Both the position numbers and the translations under genes were made by a program. Shown here piece by piece: positions 1 through 11,600 of a DNA stretch of 64,000 bases. Origin of the DNA: Centropus unirufus (Eukaryota > Chordata > Aves > Cuculiformes > Centropidae); NCBI GenBank assembly GCA_013397695.1, contig VYZI01000130.1, positions 1,437,522 through 1,501,521 of the forward strand. The letters are read 5' to 3'. Each line of letters starts with the position of its first letter. Within the stretch, counting starts at the first letter, position 1. The notes below the pieces were generated by a model, which had not been told where the DNA came from, made no database searches, and worked only from the letters and a program-made list of their open reading frames with translations.

Positions 1-3000
1 GGGTGATTCAATTTTTTGAACCCTCTCTGAGAGAGATTCTCCATAGGAACTCTCTTCTAACTTGTTCCAGACTTAAATTTTGTGATTGGTAAAGATTCAT
101 ACAGCATTTCACCTGGTTTAGAGATCTTGCTTATATCAGCCAAAGCCCTTCATTTATCTATCAGTATTCTGTCTTCTACAGGAAAGTTTTGTTGAGGCAA
201 AACCCACCTACTTAGTGTAATCCATATGCTTGATATTGTAGTATTTAGCTTGTAAGACCCTCAAAAGAAGAGAAGTAATAGAGGAGGAAAAATGGGTTTG
301 GGCTGGAGTAGTCTCTGTCCACTTATGCACTGAGAGCAGGGAAAAGCAATTCAGCTACAAGAACTGAGAGACAGCCAGAATTCATCTGTGAGAGTTCATA
401 TTTCTGAAACTCCAAAGAAAATTTTCACTTTTGACACCTAGCCTGACAGATTGAACACAAACATCCTCCAATAACTTCATCAATAAGAGCATAGATGAAT
501 GACAACATTATAAATTTAGGCATTAAGGATCACCTTGAGGATTCAGTAGCTTTTCTGAAAGGAAACTAAAATATTTCGTTCTTGGTCTAGTGTTGGTGCC
601 ATTTGGGAAAAAACTTGTAAGTTGCTGCTTTCATCTATATCTGAGGATCAGACAGCTATTAACTCAATACCTGCTTTGCTGCTCACTCTAAAGGCTTCTC
701 ATTCCTTGCTTACTTTCAGGGTTGCAAAGTGTTTATAAAAAACCTGAAAACTGCAATTCTTCTCAAGCTCTGCCATTCTTCTGTGCTCTACCTGCACAGG
801 GTCCCAAACTTCCTGTTGGTATATACAGATGGTGCAACAGAAATAATATTGCTATAGAAAGTGTCATCTGGAGGTGCCAATGTTTTATCTCAAATGCAGC
901 AGTGTGTTTTTGCTTGAAAAGACTATTACTGAAATTCACACTTGTTTGTATATTAGCAGTTTCTCTTACAAAGAAACAAAACTTGAAATGTAGTGAATAA
1001 AGATGATGCTTCTTTCTGGGAGAGCAAAGTTGAGTCTCTCAGACTGAAAAATATTTCTTCACTTCCATATCGAAGCAATCAGGTCCTTGGCTACCTTCTT
1101 GACTGACAAAGTTAGAACTGAAATAAAGACATGAGAACATGTGCAAGTTCTTTTTCTTCAACTTGGACACTAGTAGAAACCTCATCATTGATTGTTTGGG
1201 GGAGAGAAATATGTTAGTAGTAGATATATTATTCTTTGTCTTTCCTATACCACATTTAACTTCTCTTCTGTGAAACTAATAAGAGAACCCCTATCAAGAC
1301 CCACAGGAAAAATAGCTGAGATACAGTTATGTAGCTGAAGACAAGAAAGAAGCAGAAGATGTAAGACCAGACAAATGTTTCCACAAGAGTGGGCAGGTCA
1401 GAGGTTACTCAGGAGGAGTTCTAGGAACTATATCTAAGTTATTAGGCTCAGCTGAGAGGAAACTGAATTAAATGGTTGGCTTGAATTGAATGGGGCTGAG
1501 AGGATTAATATTATTATTTTAATTGAAGACACCTGATATATTTCCACAGCCTCGAGAGGTGTCGTATATCATAGTGCCAAAACCCATTTGTATTCACATT
1601 TATTTCTCCATAGATGGTAGCATCTCTCATTTGAATCACCATATGCATAAGTCACATTTACATGATATATTTTGTGCAGTGACCACAGGAAATATAAAGA
1701 CTCATTGAGAAGCATTTGGATGTTCAGTTAATCCATTCAAGATACAAGATGTGGTGGAGCTTATGCCATAAATGCATGTGGACTGAGGTTTCATAGGCAT
1801 TCCTAACTGAGGTGAGGAAGGGAGGGTTCATTGATATGCCTGTTTCATATCACTGAATAAGACTCCTATTAACTCCAGCTGGAGAAGTGTTAGGCCATAA
1901 GTCTGACAATCTGCCAATCTTCATACTGCACCAAGAAGGGATTTACTTTCAAATGTGACATTTTTTAGGTGCCACCAGATGTCAGTATCGGTAGTTTTAG
2001 GTTTTCACTTGGATTAAAGAGTGATATTTTCTTTGGAGAAGTGCTCTTTGCTAACAGAGATGCAGTTCACAATAAAAACCAAGTGCAGAGGAGACTGCGT
2101 GGCCTTTGCCTTTGAAATCTGTCTACAACTCTTCCACACATGACTGCTGCTTTTGGTTGTACTCATGCCAGCAAATAAAACCTTGAACCATGCAGAAATT
2201 TAGCAACAGATGCTTTAGCCACCTGCCTCTTCCACAAGTTCTGTGCTAATTACCAATTATCAGCTGATCAATTTGCCTGAAGACTTGAGCTTTGTGTTCT
2301 CCTGGTAAAGAATGGAATTTCTTTTTCTTTGTCATAGCTACCACTCCAATATGGAGTTTGTCTAAGTCAGAGGGAGATTTATCTCTTTGCACTGTTTCCC
2401 CAGCCACTTTAAACCAGAAGGCAGCTTTTCAAAATTTTGAGAGCTACAAGCTCCAGGTGAAGACAGTGGGGACTGTAGATACTTAGTAAAGCCTTGAATT
2501 CTGACCTTGTACTCGCAGGAGAATCAATTTCAATGTGGTTTACAGCTTCCAGGCAATCAGGAGATATTCAAGTGAGTAAAAAGTATGGTAAAGAACAATA
2601 TGCCTTTCTGTGAATTAGGAACAATATCAGCTATGGGATTTTCAATCTTCCATAAACCTGTGTTTCTGCATTTCTTCTTCAGAGTGGATACTCAGTTATT
2701 TTATCTTATTTTTGTTTTGTTTTGTTATTTATGGAACTTTGACAGATAATAAGGACATGTAATGAAAAGTAAAAATATATCTTATTATATATTCTGAGTG
2801 TTTTATGGGAACTGTGGGTCCCTGTGAATTACTGATTAATTTATGCAGTTCTAACCATGATAGATAGACAAATGAGCGTTAGACCATACATACGGAAATA
2901 AACTTTCTGATTTCTGCCTTTTGGAACGAATAGAAACTTTGGAAGTGGTGTCAGATGACAGTCCTCATAGAGCTGCAAAAGCTCACTGAAATCCAAGATG

Positions 3001-3060
3001 TCCTAGGTTACAATGTAAGATGTGCCCAAAGGTATGTATTCTATCACCATCTTCACAAGC
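1..3060. other. Gene-free AT-rich stretch
   Basis: No recognisable protein, RNA gene or repeat was seen. Open frames are under 100 codons and look random. The first 23 bases form a small imperfect hairpin (gggt...ttcaa with ttgaaccc). A short TTTTG-type run lies near 2708-2728. This is presumably intergenic or intronic sequence. Confidence 0.6.
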
Positions 3061-3099
3061 TGTTAAAGCAGGTGGGGCAATGTTCATTGTCTCCTACCA

Positions 3100-3237
3100 T
3101 GACTCATCCTTGATAACTCTCTCTGGGAGTTATTTCTGTTCAATGGGCAATCAAGGACTCTGCCACATGACTCATAGATAACTCTCTCCGGACTATCTCC
3201 TGTTAATGGGCCCATCAATGCCTTACCTCATGACTCA
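3100..3237 (+). promoter_or_regulatory. Three TGACTCA (AP-1-like) sites in LTR U3 repeats
   Basis: TGACTCA occurs at 3100-3106, 3168-3174 and 3231-3237, each preceded by CA or a similar base pair. The spacings are 68 and 63 bp. The first two sit at the same place in two diverged direct-repeat units that also share a 'gataactctctc' stretch. TGACTCA is the consensus for AP-1/bZIP factors. Repeated enhancer units in U3 are common in retroviral LTRs. Whether these sites are bound is unknown. Confidence 0.55.
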
Positions 3238-3550
3238 CCATCCCATTGTGAGATGCTCCGCCCAGGAGGAGGAACAGGGCATTCCCATCTGTATATGATC
3301 AGGAGTCTGGAACACCACAGCTGCCCTTACCTACGGGACTCTCCGAGGACAAGAGCTACGTAGCCGCCACTGGACTTTCCAAGGAAGAGCACACTCTTCT
3401 ACAGAGCCACATCCACCACTTCAGGAGGACTGCAGCCACCACTTCATTGGACTGCTACCACCACCCTGACTGACAGGGTGTCAGGTTGTATTCTGACCCT
3501 GTCAGTGGTTTTCTTTTGTACTATTGCATTTATTTTATTTTTCTTTTCCT

Positions 3551-3556
3551 ATTAAA
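3551..3556 (+). promoter_or_regulatory. LTR polyadenylation signal ATTAAA
   Basis: ATTAAA lies about 50 bases before the LTR end, within a T-rich stretch, as expected for the R/U5 region. It fixes the LTR orientation as plus. Confidence 0.5.
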
Positions 3557-3604
3557 TTGTATTTCTGACTCAGAGTCTCACTGGTTTGCTTTCAAACCGG
3601 GACA

Positions 3605-6600
3605 CAAGAGAACTTTTCCCACAGAGTTTTTAACGTAGGAACAGATCGAAATAAGAATCCAAGGGAAGAAATTCTCAGTAATAAAATTTTTCTGATAGTA
3701 AAGTGAGCTCTTCATCATCTCCATTTGTAAACCTTTGTGTGAAACAACCTAAGCAGAATGGTCTCACATCCAGTCTTGTCAAAAGAGGCCAACACCATCC
3801 ATCGTAATTTCAGAATTGTTAGGAGAAGCAAACAAAAAAAAAAGTTATAAAACCTGATGCAAAGTAGCAAGCAGCAGGAACAGCTTTCTCAATTTTATAC
3901 CATTTTGGAGTTCCTTGGGTACCCCTAACCTCTCACATTTCACTAGACCTGGGCATAGATGTCACTATGCCAGATGGGCAGAACACAGTCAGGATATATT
4001 CCACTCCATAGTGCTTTCATTAGTGGTAAAGCCATGCAGAGTTTTGTACTAAAGTTTTTGTTGGCTGTGTTAATTTTGCATGAATCCCACTGATACTTTA
4101 ATGTTGGAGTTTTTTGTTGTTTGTTTATTTGTTTGTTTGTTTTTTTATAAAAAGTGAGGCAGAGCAGGGTTTCCTAGAACTGAACTAGAATAGATTGTTC
4201 AGACTCCATTGAACAGACTTATGCCAGCTGAGATTTTGGATTTTACCACTTGGGCACATCACCTTATATCTTTATTCAGTTTTCTTCCAACCAGTCTAAC
4301 AACATTCATCTGTTCTTGGAATAGAGCTAGTAGAATTTATTTTCCTTGAAATGCACCAATTAGTCAAAATTGAATGCTTTGTATGATAAGCATATAATTT
4401 TTATTAAAAGTATATGTGATCAATTAGAGATCCATTTTATTTATGATAAAACATTTCACTTCTATGTTATTTTCATACACTGAGCAACTTTAAATGTAAG
4501 GGTTTTTTGTGTTATGGAAAGTTCTTCTAGTAAGGGCATTGTAATATTTACCAAATCTCTATTTATTCCCTTGCAACTTAATCACAGGAAACATCTTCGT
4601 TTCTTCTCTGTTTCAAGTTAGGATGAAATAAAGTTCAAAATGTAACAACTTTTTGCAGACTTGATCTTCTGTGACTTTCAGATGTTCTTCTTTGAAAAGT
4701 AAGTTGGTGGAATAAAAGCATGGCATTAGATATTAAAAATAATCTTTATTCATGTTTTATGAAACAGACAGCAAGGCTCCTTTCAAAGTCCCTAAGCTCC
4801 ACTTATGGACAGGATGCACTTATAAACTTGTTAGAAAACATTCTGTGCTTGGTGAAAGTTCTCTGATTTCGTTAGTGGAGATTCAGGTCACTGTAAATAT
4901 GATTACATGAAAATGCATAGAGTATGCCGTCACATAAAGCTCACTTGTTTGGTTTTGACTCGGTAACACTAAATTAGTATTCGTGATGGACCTTCTGACA
5001 AATAGGGTTATTATCAACACATGTTGTAAACATAAATCAGGAGGATATCAATAAAATTGTATTTTTGTTCTAGTTTTGTTTACAGATCTTCCTTTGGAAT
5101 GCCACATAAATACTCCAAACACTTTCAGGAAACTTGCCACACATGCTATTAGTTTTCTGTGGCTTAGAGCGCTGACACTGATCATTTTCTGACAATGTTT
5201 ACCAACAAAAAAGGTGTCCTATTGATCAGTCTTTCTCTCTTTTACACTCCTTTGTACCCATGAATGCCTTACATCACTTTGCCTTCAGCCGAATGGAGCT
5301 ATAAAACCACAGCACACAACAAATGATGTAAATAACCATTAAAGTTATGGTTTGATGTTGTGAGTGGCAGCAACAAATCACTTCAGGAATTCGAAAGAAC
5401 CACTACTCTTACATTTCAGGAGAAAGTATTAAACAGAATAGAGAAAAACACATCTGTACTTTGATTTTGTATGTTATGAGCCCCTGAAATCTGGGTTGCT
5501 TAGTTTTAGGAGGATGCATTCTGCCAGTCTTCTCATGCTGACTCACACTGTAATCCTAGGGCATAATTACCACAGTGAGTTAGTTTATCTGCATAGAAAT
5601 GCAGTTTTTTGTCTGGAATACAAATAGGACATTCTGAATAGCAGAATCTGGCCCAGAGTGATTTGCAAAGCCTCAGACTGATTTCTTTGAAAGAGCTGCA
5701 TCAGTCAATTTGTGAAAAGCATATGTCTTAAACTGCACTCTCAGCCAGCTTGGGGTTTTTCCTTCCATCTTACTGACAACATTGGAGACTTTTATTCTTC
5801 ATGATGCTTCCTTCTTCTCAACAAACTGTACATTTATCACCCTACCTTTGGGTAGACTTCATCTAAGGCTATAGTTGAAGAAATCTTAGGTTTTGGCAAG
5901 CAATACAATAAAAGGTCTGGATCTCCAGGATAGATTATTTATGGGGTTTGTACTTTTTTGAACTGTTTCCTTTTTTTTCTTTATTTTTTAAATACTACAT
6001 TAAGTTCTGGGGCAGAAAATTCCTATTTGTCAGATGAGCTACTGAAGGATGCCACTGTCTTCTTGTCACAGTTTTCTTTTTGCTTCCGTTCTGTGACTCA
6101 TTGGATGTATACTAACAAGTAAGTGACCTTGCACAGATACCATATAAGTTGTCATTTTAATCTAAGACTTTGATTTTTCCCTGGGATTTTTTCTGACACA
6201 AAAACCACTTTGGGGAGACTGTTATTTATGACTGTGACCTTATCTGCAAGTATCCCAATGGAGGACACCATGTAGGAAAGTTATTCCCAGGGGAGGGACA
6301 GTTTTCTGAATTTGGACTTGAACTTGAAGCATCCTACAATGAATCAGTCTGCTTTCTATCTGATTTAAATTAGCCTTTGATCAACTTGCAAAAAATAATA
6401 AACAGATGCAAAGGATGGTGAAATTATGATGAAAGTCATTAATAATTAGCTGTAATATGTCTGATACTATGACTACACTAAAAGGAGTGTGTAGGGAGAG
6501 TTGGAAAACAAAGATGTTTCTCATACCAAAGTTACACACATAGTACTTCTCTGATTTTTATACACAGTATCTACATATATTGTGAGAAATGCATTGGTTT

Positions 6601-6973
6601 GTTGCTAAATGGGAAAGAAGGGGCACTGTTTTTCAAAATTTTGTTTTCCTTCTCAAAATGGAGCAAGAAAATTTGAGACTATGATGTAGTGGTAGAAGAG
6701 TGAAAGATTTTTTTGCTGCAGTTCCAGAGGCATAAGCCAGTCTTCGAATTTATCCCAACAATGTCTCCAGTTATCCTTTTATAAACAGATACCTGGTCAG
6801 GCTGAGCTATCCAAGCCTGAGGAAAGTTACACTGTATTCATCATTTCCCTGTGTGCTTTTCTCTACAGAAAACAGAATAACAAAATGAAAAGTTAAATAA
6901 ACCACTTTGGTGTTTTTAATTAACTGACTAGGCTGTCTACCTTTCCAGAAAGTTGAATTCACCCAGATTTGGA
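3605..6973. other. Gene-free AT-rich stretch
   Basis: No coding, RNA or repeat signature was recognised. A TTTG-rich run lies at 4113-4147. The remainder is unique-looking AT-rich DNA. Confidence 0.55.
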
Positions 6974-7003
6974 AATATATATATGTATGTGTGTGTGTAT
7001 GTG
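6974..7003. repeat. AT/GT microsatellite
   Basis: Short compound dinucleotide tract, (AT)n running into (GT)n with interruptions. Confidence 0.8.
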
Positions 7004-7934
7004 CATAAATAAAGCAGCAAAACTTAAAATATGTGAACTCAGGAAGTATTTTTATATCAGCCTTAAGTCCCAGAAATAGAAACATAAAGCTTGAGATTTC
7101 ACTAGCAGAACAGCAGCACTGGCATTTCTCTAGCTTCAAGTTGTGAAAATCACCTGGTTCAGTGCTCCCAGTCAGCGGCACAAAGGGTGGATCAATGCCA
7201 GCCACCAGTTCCCGGAACTCCTACTTTCATGCCCTGGTCTTGCCCCTTTCATGGTTGTCACTCTTTTTGTATCAGGAGCGTGACTGGCATTTACACAAAC
7301 TGCTGGTGAAGGAACTGCTGGTCATATCGGCTGGGAAATCTCATCCCAAAAAGCATACAGACTGGTGACGTCCTTTGCTGGAGAAGAGAAGACATTAATT
7401 CCTGCTTTTAAATATCTTCTAAGTTATGACATGAAGAGAAAAGCTTTTTAAAGTATAGGAACAGATTAATGCTCAGTAATTTTTTTAAGAATATCTGTTA
7501 GATGTCAAAAGGAACATAACCATCAAAATTCTCTCCAAAATCCCCTTATTCATGGTGTGGACATGTCCAGATAAGAGCACGAGTATGATTCCAGACACAT
7601 TTAGTGTATTCAGACACAGCGCACGATATTAGTAAGAAAAAAATGAAAATCTGATTAAGGTCTAGATTCCAGCATTTTTCTGCTTGGCTAAAGAGAGGAA
7701 TCTGCAAGTGGTACATTTGCCCACAACACCAAACCATAAAATGCAACAATATTAGACAGCATCAGCTCTGCAGCTGGTGTGGTATAATCACACCAATATA
7801 GATTTGCCCCTTCCACTGGCTGCAGCTGGAGATGATAACTGGCAATAGATACGCCATAGCTGTAGCAGTGGTACATCAATCTTCCATTCTTTCATTTCTG
7901 TCTTAACAAAATGTCCCTATGTTAACTTATTTTT
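7004..7934. other. Gene-free stretch with opposing random frames
   Basis: Open frames of 60-132 codons occur on both strands and overlap each other. None shows a domain, and they have no consistent strand preference, so they are not called as genes. No repeat was recognised. Confidence 0.5.
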
Positions 7935-8006
7935 TGATAGATGGACCAATGGATGGATGGATAGAAAGAAAGAAAGACAGGAACATAGATAGATAGAAGG
8001 ACAGAC
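7935..8006. repeat. Compound tetranucleotide microsatellite
   Basis: Runs of GATG, GAAA and GATA units (gatggatggata, gaaagaaagaaag, atagatagatag) are interrupted by unique bases. This is typical neutral slippage sequence. Confidence 0.85.
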
Positions 8007-8597
8007 TTCTATTCTTTCTCTATCCTTCATCTTACTAAAAACTATAATTAAAAAAACCCATATTTCAATACATCCATTAAAAAATACACTGCCTTTCCCT
8101 GGAACAGAAGGGTGAAATAAACTGGAGCATTAAATAGGAGGAACTAAGGAACACAGCTCATTGAGAATTTATCTTAAGAGGACACAAGATGAGTCAATAT
8201 TATACTGTATAAAATAAGATGATATTTCAGCACAAAAAAAAGCAACCTCAGCAAAACAAATCATTTCAAGCTTCTAAACTTTGTGCTGTCTCAGAGCTGA
8301 GAGCGGTCCATAACTACAGCTTCTATCTGAAATATGAAGAAATACAAGTAAATAAATACGTAGAGGTCAGCATTCATTTTGCAAAACTGTTAATGGACTG
8401 TTTACTGTAATGTCTGAGACAGCAATATGTTATGAAGCTTGAAATGTCTCAGAATGTGTTTTTGACTGGACTGAAATTCCTGATCGGAAATCTGCTTTAC
8501 TTTCACTTTGCTTTTCTTAGTCTGTGGCACTGTGATTTTTTATCAAGCAGTTTGCCTACAAATGGAAACACAGTTCCTGATGTTTAACGTCTGCACT

Positions 8598-8660
8598 TAA
8601 AAAACTTACACTAAGAAAAACTAAAAAAACCCTAAAACTAAAAAACTTACACTAAGAAAA
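8598..8660. repeat. Short tandem duplication, 41-bp period
   Basis: An exact 22-bp stretch (core aaacttacactaag) occurs at 8598-8619 and again at 8639-8660, separated by an A-rich spacer. The exact identity suggests a recent local duplication. Confidence 0.85.
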
Positions 8661-11600
8661 TTTTCCCTTTAGGGTACAAACTCTTTCACTGTTATTCAGT
8701 ATCTAGATCTCACATTTCTGAGCACAAGATTTGGAGGTATTGTTTTATTGAAACTTCCCAACCCATCCCAGAAATTCTATAGAATTTTCAAGATATCCAT
8801 CTCCTTCTGGCTTTCTTTTTAAATGGCAGTATATATTTTAGTGTTTCAGAGACTCATATTCCATGTCCCCGGTGCTACCAGTAGGCTGGAGCACTTAGGT
8901 AATGATGGGAAAAAAAGGTAAGGCAGAATACACTGGAAAGAGAAGTTCGAGAATATTTTTCTGCAGGGAAAAGCTGTCACAGAGCCTTTCAGGTGCATCC
9001 TAGCAGGATGCTGGGAAGATTAGTAGTCACAGAGCCTCTCCTTTGACCTTTCCAACCCAATAGCCTTATTCCTTTGTCTTTTATCTGCTCCCTTCCTCAG
9101 GTTCAACAATGTTAGCCCTGAGTCCAATCTCATAGCACAGCTGGATTCTTGACCCCCTAAAAACAGGGGTTTTCACACTGTTGTTCAGCACTCCCAGTGC
9201 TAGGAATACCATCCACGGCCTCGACAGGGACCTTGCTCAGAGCTAGAGCAGGTCTGGTGGAGGACAATTCTTAGTTTGAACTATATTAGGCTTCAGATCA
9301 CAAGAGATGTAGGAATGTGCAGTAGAGCCCCTGCGCTGAGCCAGGACACAGACCAGAGCAAGGCAAGCTTAGAGAAGCACTGTCCAAATAGGAAAGGTAC
9401 AGAGAGGGGTGGAAAGGAGGCGTGAAGCCTGAGAGGTCTCCAGCTCTTTGCTCAAGGTGCTATCCCTGTTCATTTTAGTACAGCTGCACATTGAGCTTAG
9501 TCCTTTAGAAGCTGAGTCTAGATTTAGCTAAGACAACGCACTAAAGGGACCTTATTTATATAATACAATCATAAAGCATAGAAACAGATCTTATACCAGC
9601 AGGCAGTGCGGTCCTTCAACAGCAACTCCCCAGTTTTGCTGGGGTCACTATGCAACCTAAACAATATTCGTCATCTCCAAGGAGTGGTACAATAGTGCAG
9701 CAGCAACCCTGAAGAGACTGGCTGCTTCTGTTTGAAAGCAGCCTTCTGTCTGCGTAGTTCTGGGTGCCAATAAACTGAGTGTGTGACAGTCTGCACGTGT
9801 CTGTGGAGACATGCTTATTGCCTCTAATCAGGGAGATTAAGCTAAGCCCTGCCTGTGTGTATTTGAATTGTCAGGTTCAGTGTTCAACAAATTTCCCAAG
9901 TTCTATAAGCTGGCACCCAAAATAAAAAGAAGGCAAAAGAGTTCTTCAGTTACATTTTATCTCCTATATGAGCCTATGGAGTATCAGAGGAGAAATTCTT
10001 GCCAATTCATCCTTACATGCAGGGGGTTGTACTTCAAGTTACTATATTTGGAGAAAAACATTTAATAGGATAGTTCATTAAAAAAAAGGGTTTTTTAATA
10101 AAAAAAATTGACAATTGCAGTTTCAAATTTTAATTATTTGGACTGGTTCCCATTTCTCTAGGAGGTGTACAAGGATATTTTGTTAAATAATGAAATAAAA
10201 GGTTATGTTTCCTCAATACTGACATTCAGCTATTTAATCTTTGCTGGGAAGTGAAAAAGAGTCTACCATTTTCCAGGTAATTATAATGTAGGAGGATTAG
10301 CTAAATGCATATTAGCTTCTTTTTTTTAAAAAATGCTTTTTTTTAACATGGTATTTCATTAGGTATATGAATCTCTTACACATCTCCTATAAAATGGTCT
10401 TAAAATACTACTTAGAATCTCCCAATTGATTTGTCCTGATCGGAAAAGAATAGCCAAAACCAAAAAGTAACACAGAGAGCACTGCCAATCCTCCCTCCTT
10501 TCAAAAGAAATTATGTTGTTGCTTATTCCTGGACTGTCTTGGGAAACCCACGTAATTCCTTACGTGGAAGGAAATAAAGCCTTAGCAGTTGGCCAACAGA
10601 GCCTAATGGAAAAATTTCTTCTGATTTCAGTTCTAACAATCACATTGATTTTATATATCTGAGAGAGACACATCAATCAGATACTCAACACATTAAAAAT
10701 ACTGGGAGCATCACAATAGTCCAACTAATGTGAGCTTTTTGGTAGCCTTTCTGAAATAATCCAGAAGGACTCATGAAAAAATCTCACCTGTTCCCTCAAT
10801 CTAAGCTAAGTATCACACAAGGGAAAATATTTCTTCCTAGCTGCAGGAATATTATCCAGCAGAATCCCTGATGTACATGAGGTATTTCAGTCCAAATAGA
10901 GGAGAAATAACAACCAGATATTACAAAGTTCATTCTGTAATGAAATTTGGATAATATACTGATAATATTTTCAAAGAAAGTTACTATTTAAAATATAAAT
11001 TAATAGATCTAAGTGCATTAAATCTATATTTTATGCCTAAAAATTATTTCCTGGTGACCCAGGCATATTTTTCACTTAATCTACTGTTTATCCAACTAAT
11101 CAAAAAAATAACAAAATGAATCTGTCAGTTACTTCCAGCGATCTATAAAGGGGTTAATATTTACACAAGAATTAGTAGAGTTTCTGCAGTGAATTTTGAG
11201 GAAAAGGTCTTGGAAAGGCTGTAGCATTTTCCAGCTCTTTGCACAAGTGGGAGATTGTCACTCCTGTTTCTGCCTTTTCAAATCAACCTTTCGATCCAAA
11301 ACTCAGAGAAAATTTTATACCAGCATTATAAAAATGCTGAACCATGAGATTTCTTTGAGTTACATACAGGTTTAAATTAACTGTCCCTCATTCTGTCCTC
11401 CTGTTCAACATGGACAATGATTATGACAAAACTCGGAAATCTGATAGGAGGGCTACTTCTTGAGCTGGCTGAAATTTTTCATATTTTTAAGTAATAGGAT
11501 CATTAGGGATGGCATTCAAGGATATAGAGAAGCAAGGTTTAGGGAGAGGAAGGATCTTTTATTAACTCAACTTTATAGTTTGAAAACCAGGCATGCTTCA

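Larger units (their letters stand above)
3061..3604 (+). mobile_element. Solo LTR of an endogenous retrovirus
   Basis: The 544-bp block starts TGTTAAAG and ends GGGACA, giving the TG...CA termini of an LTR. It is flanked by CAAGC (3056-3060) and CAAGA (3605-3609), a 5-bp target duplication with one mismatch, which would fit an ERVL-type integration. U3 carries roughly 65-bp direct repeats with TGACTCA at 3100, 3168 and 3231. A weak TATA-like gtatat sits at 3291, and an ATTAAA polyadenylation signal at 3551-3556 sets plus orientation. It is more GC-rich than its surroundings. No primer-binding site or gag/pol follows, so it is a solo LTR. The family is not named with confidence; the 3' part resembles LTRs known from songbird genomes. 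Confidence 0.75.

Noticed and set aside
6807..7205. 132-codon minus-strand frame as a gene
   Set aside because: It includes a His-Thr run translated from the AT/GT microsatellite and resembles no family.
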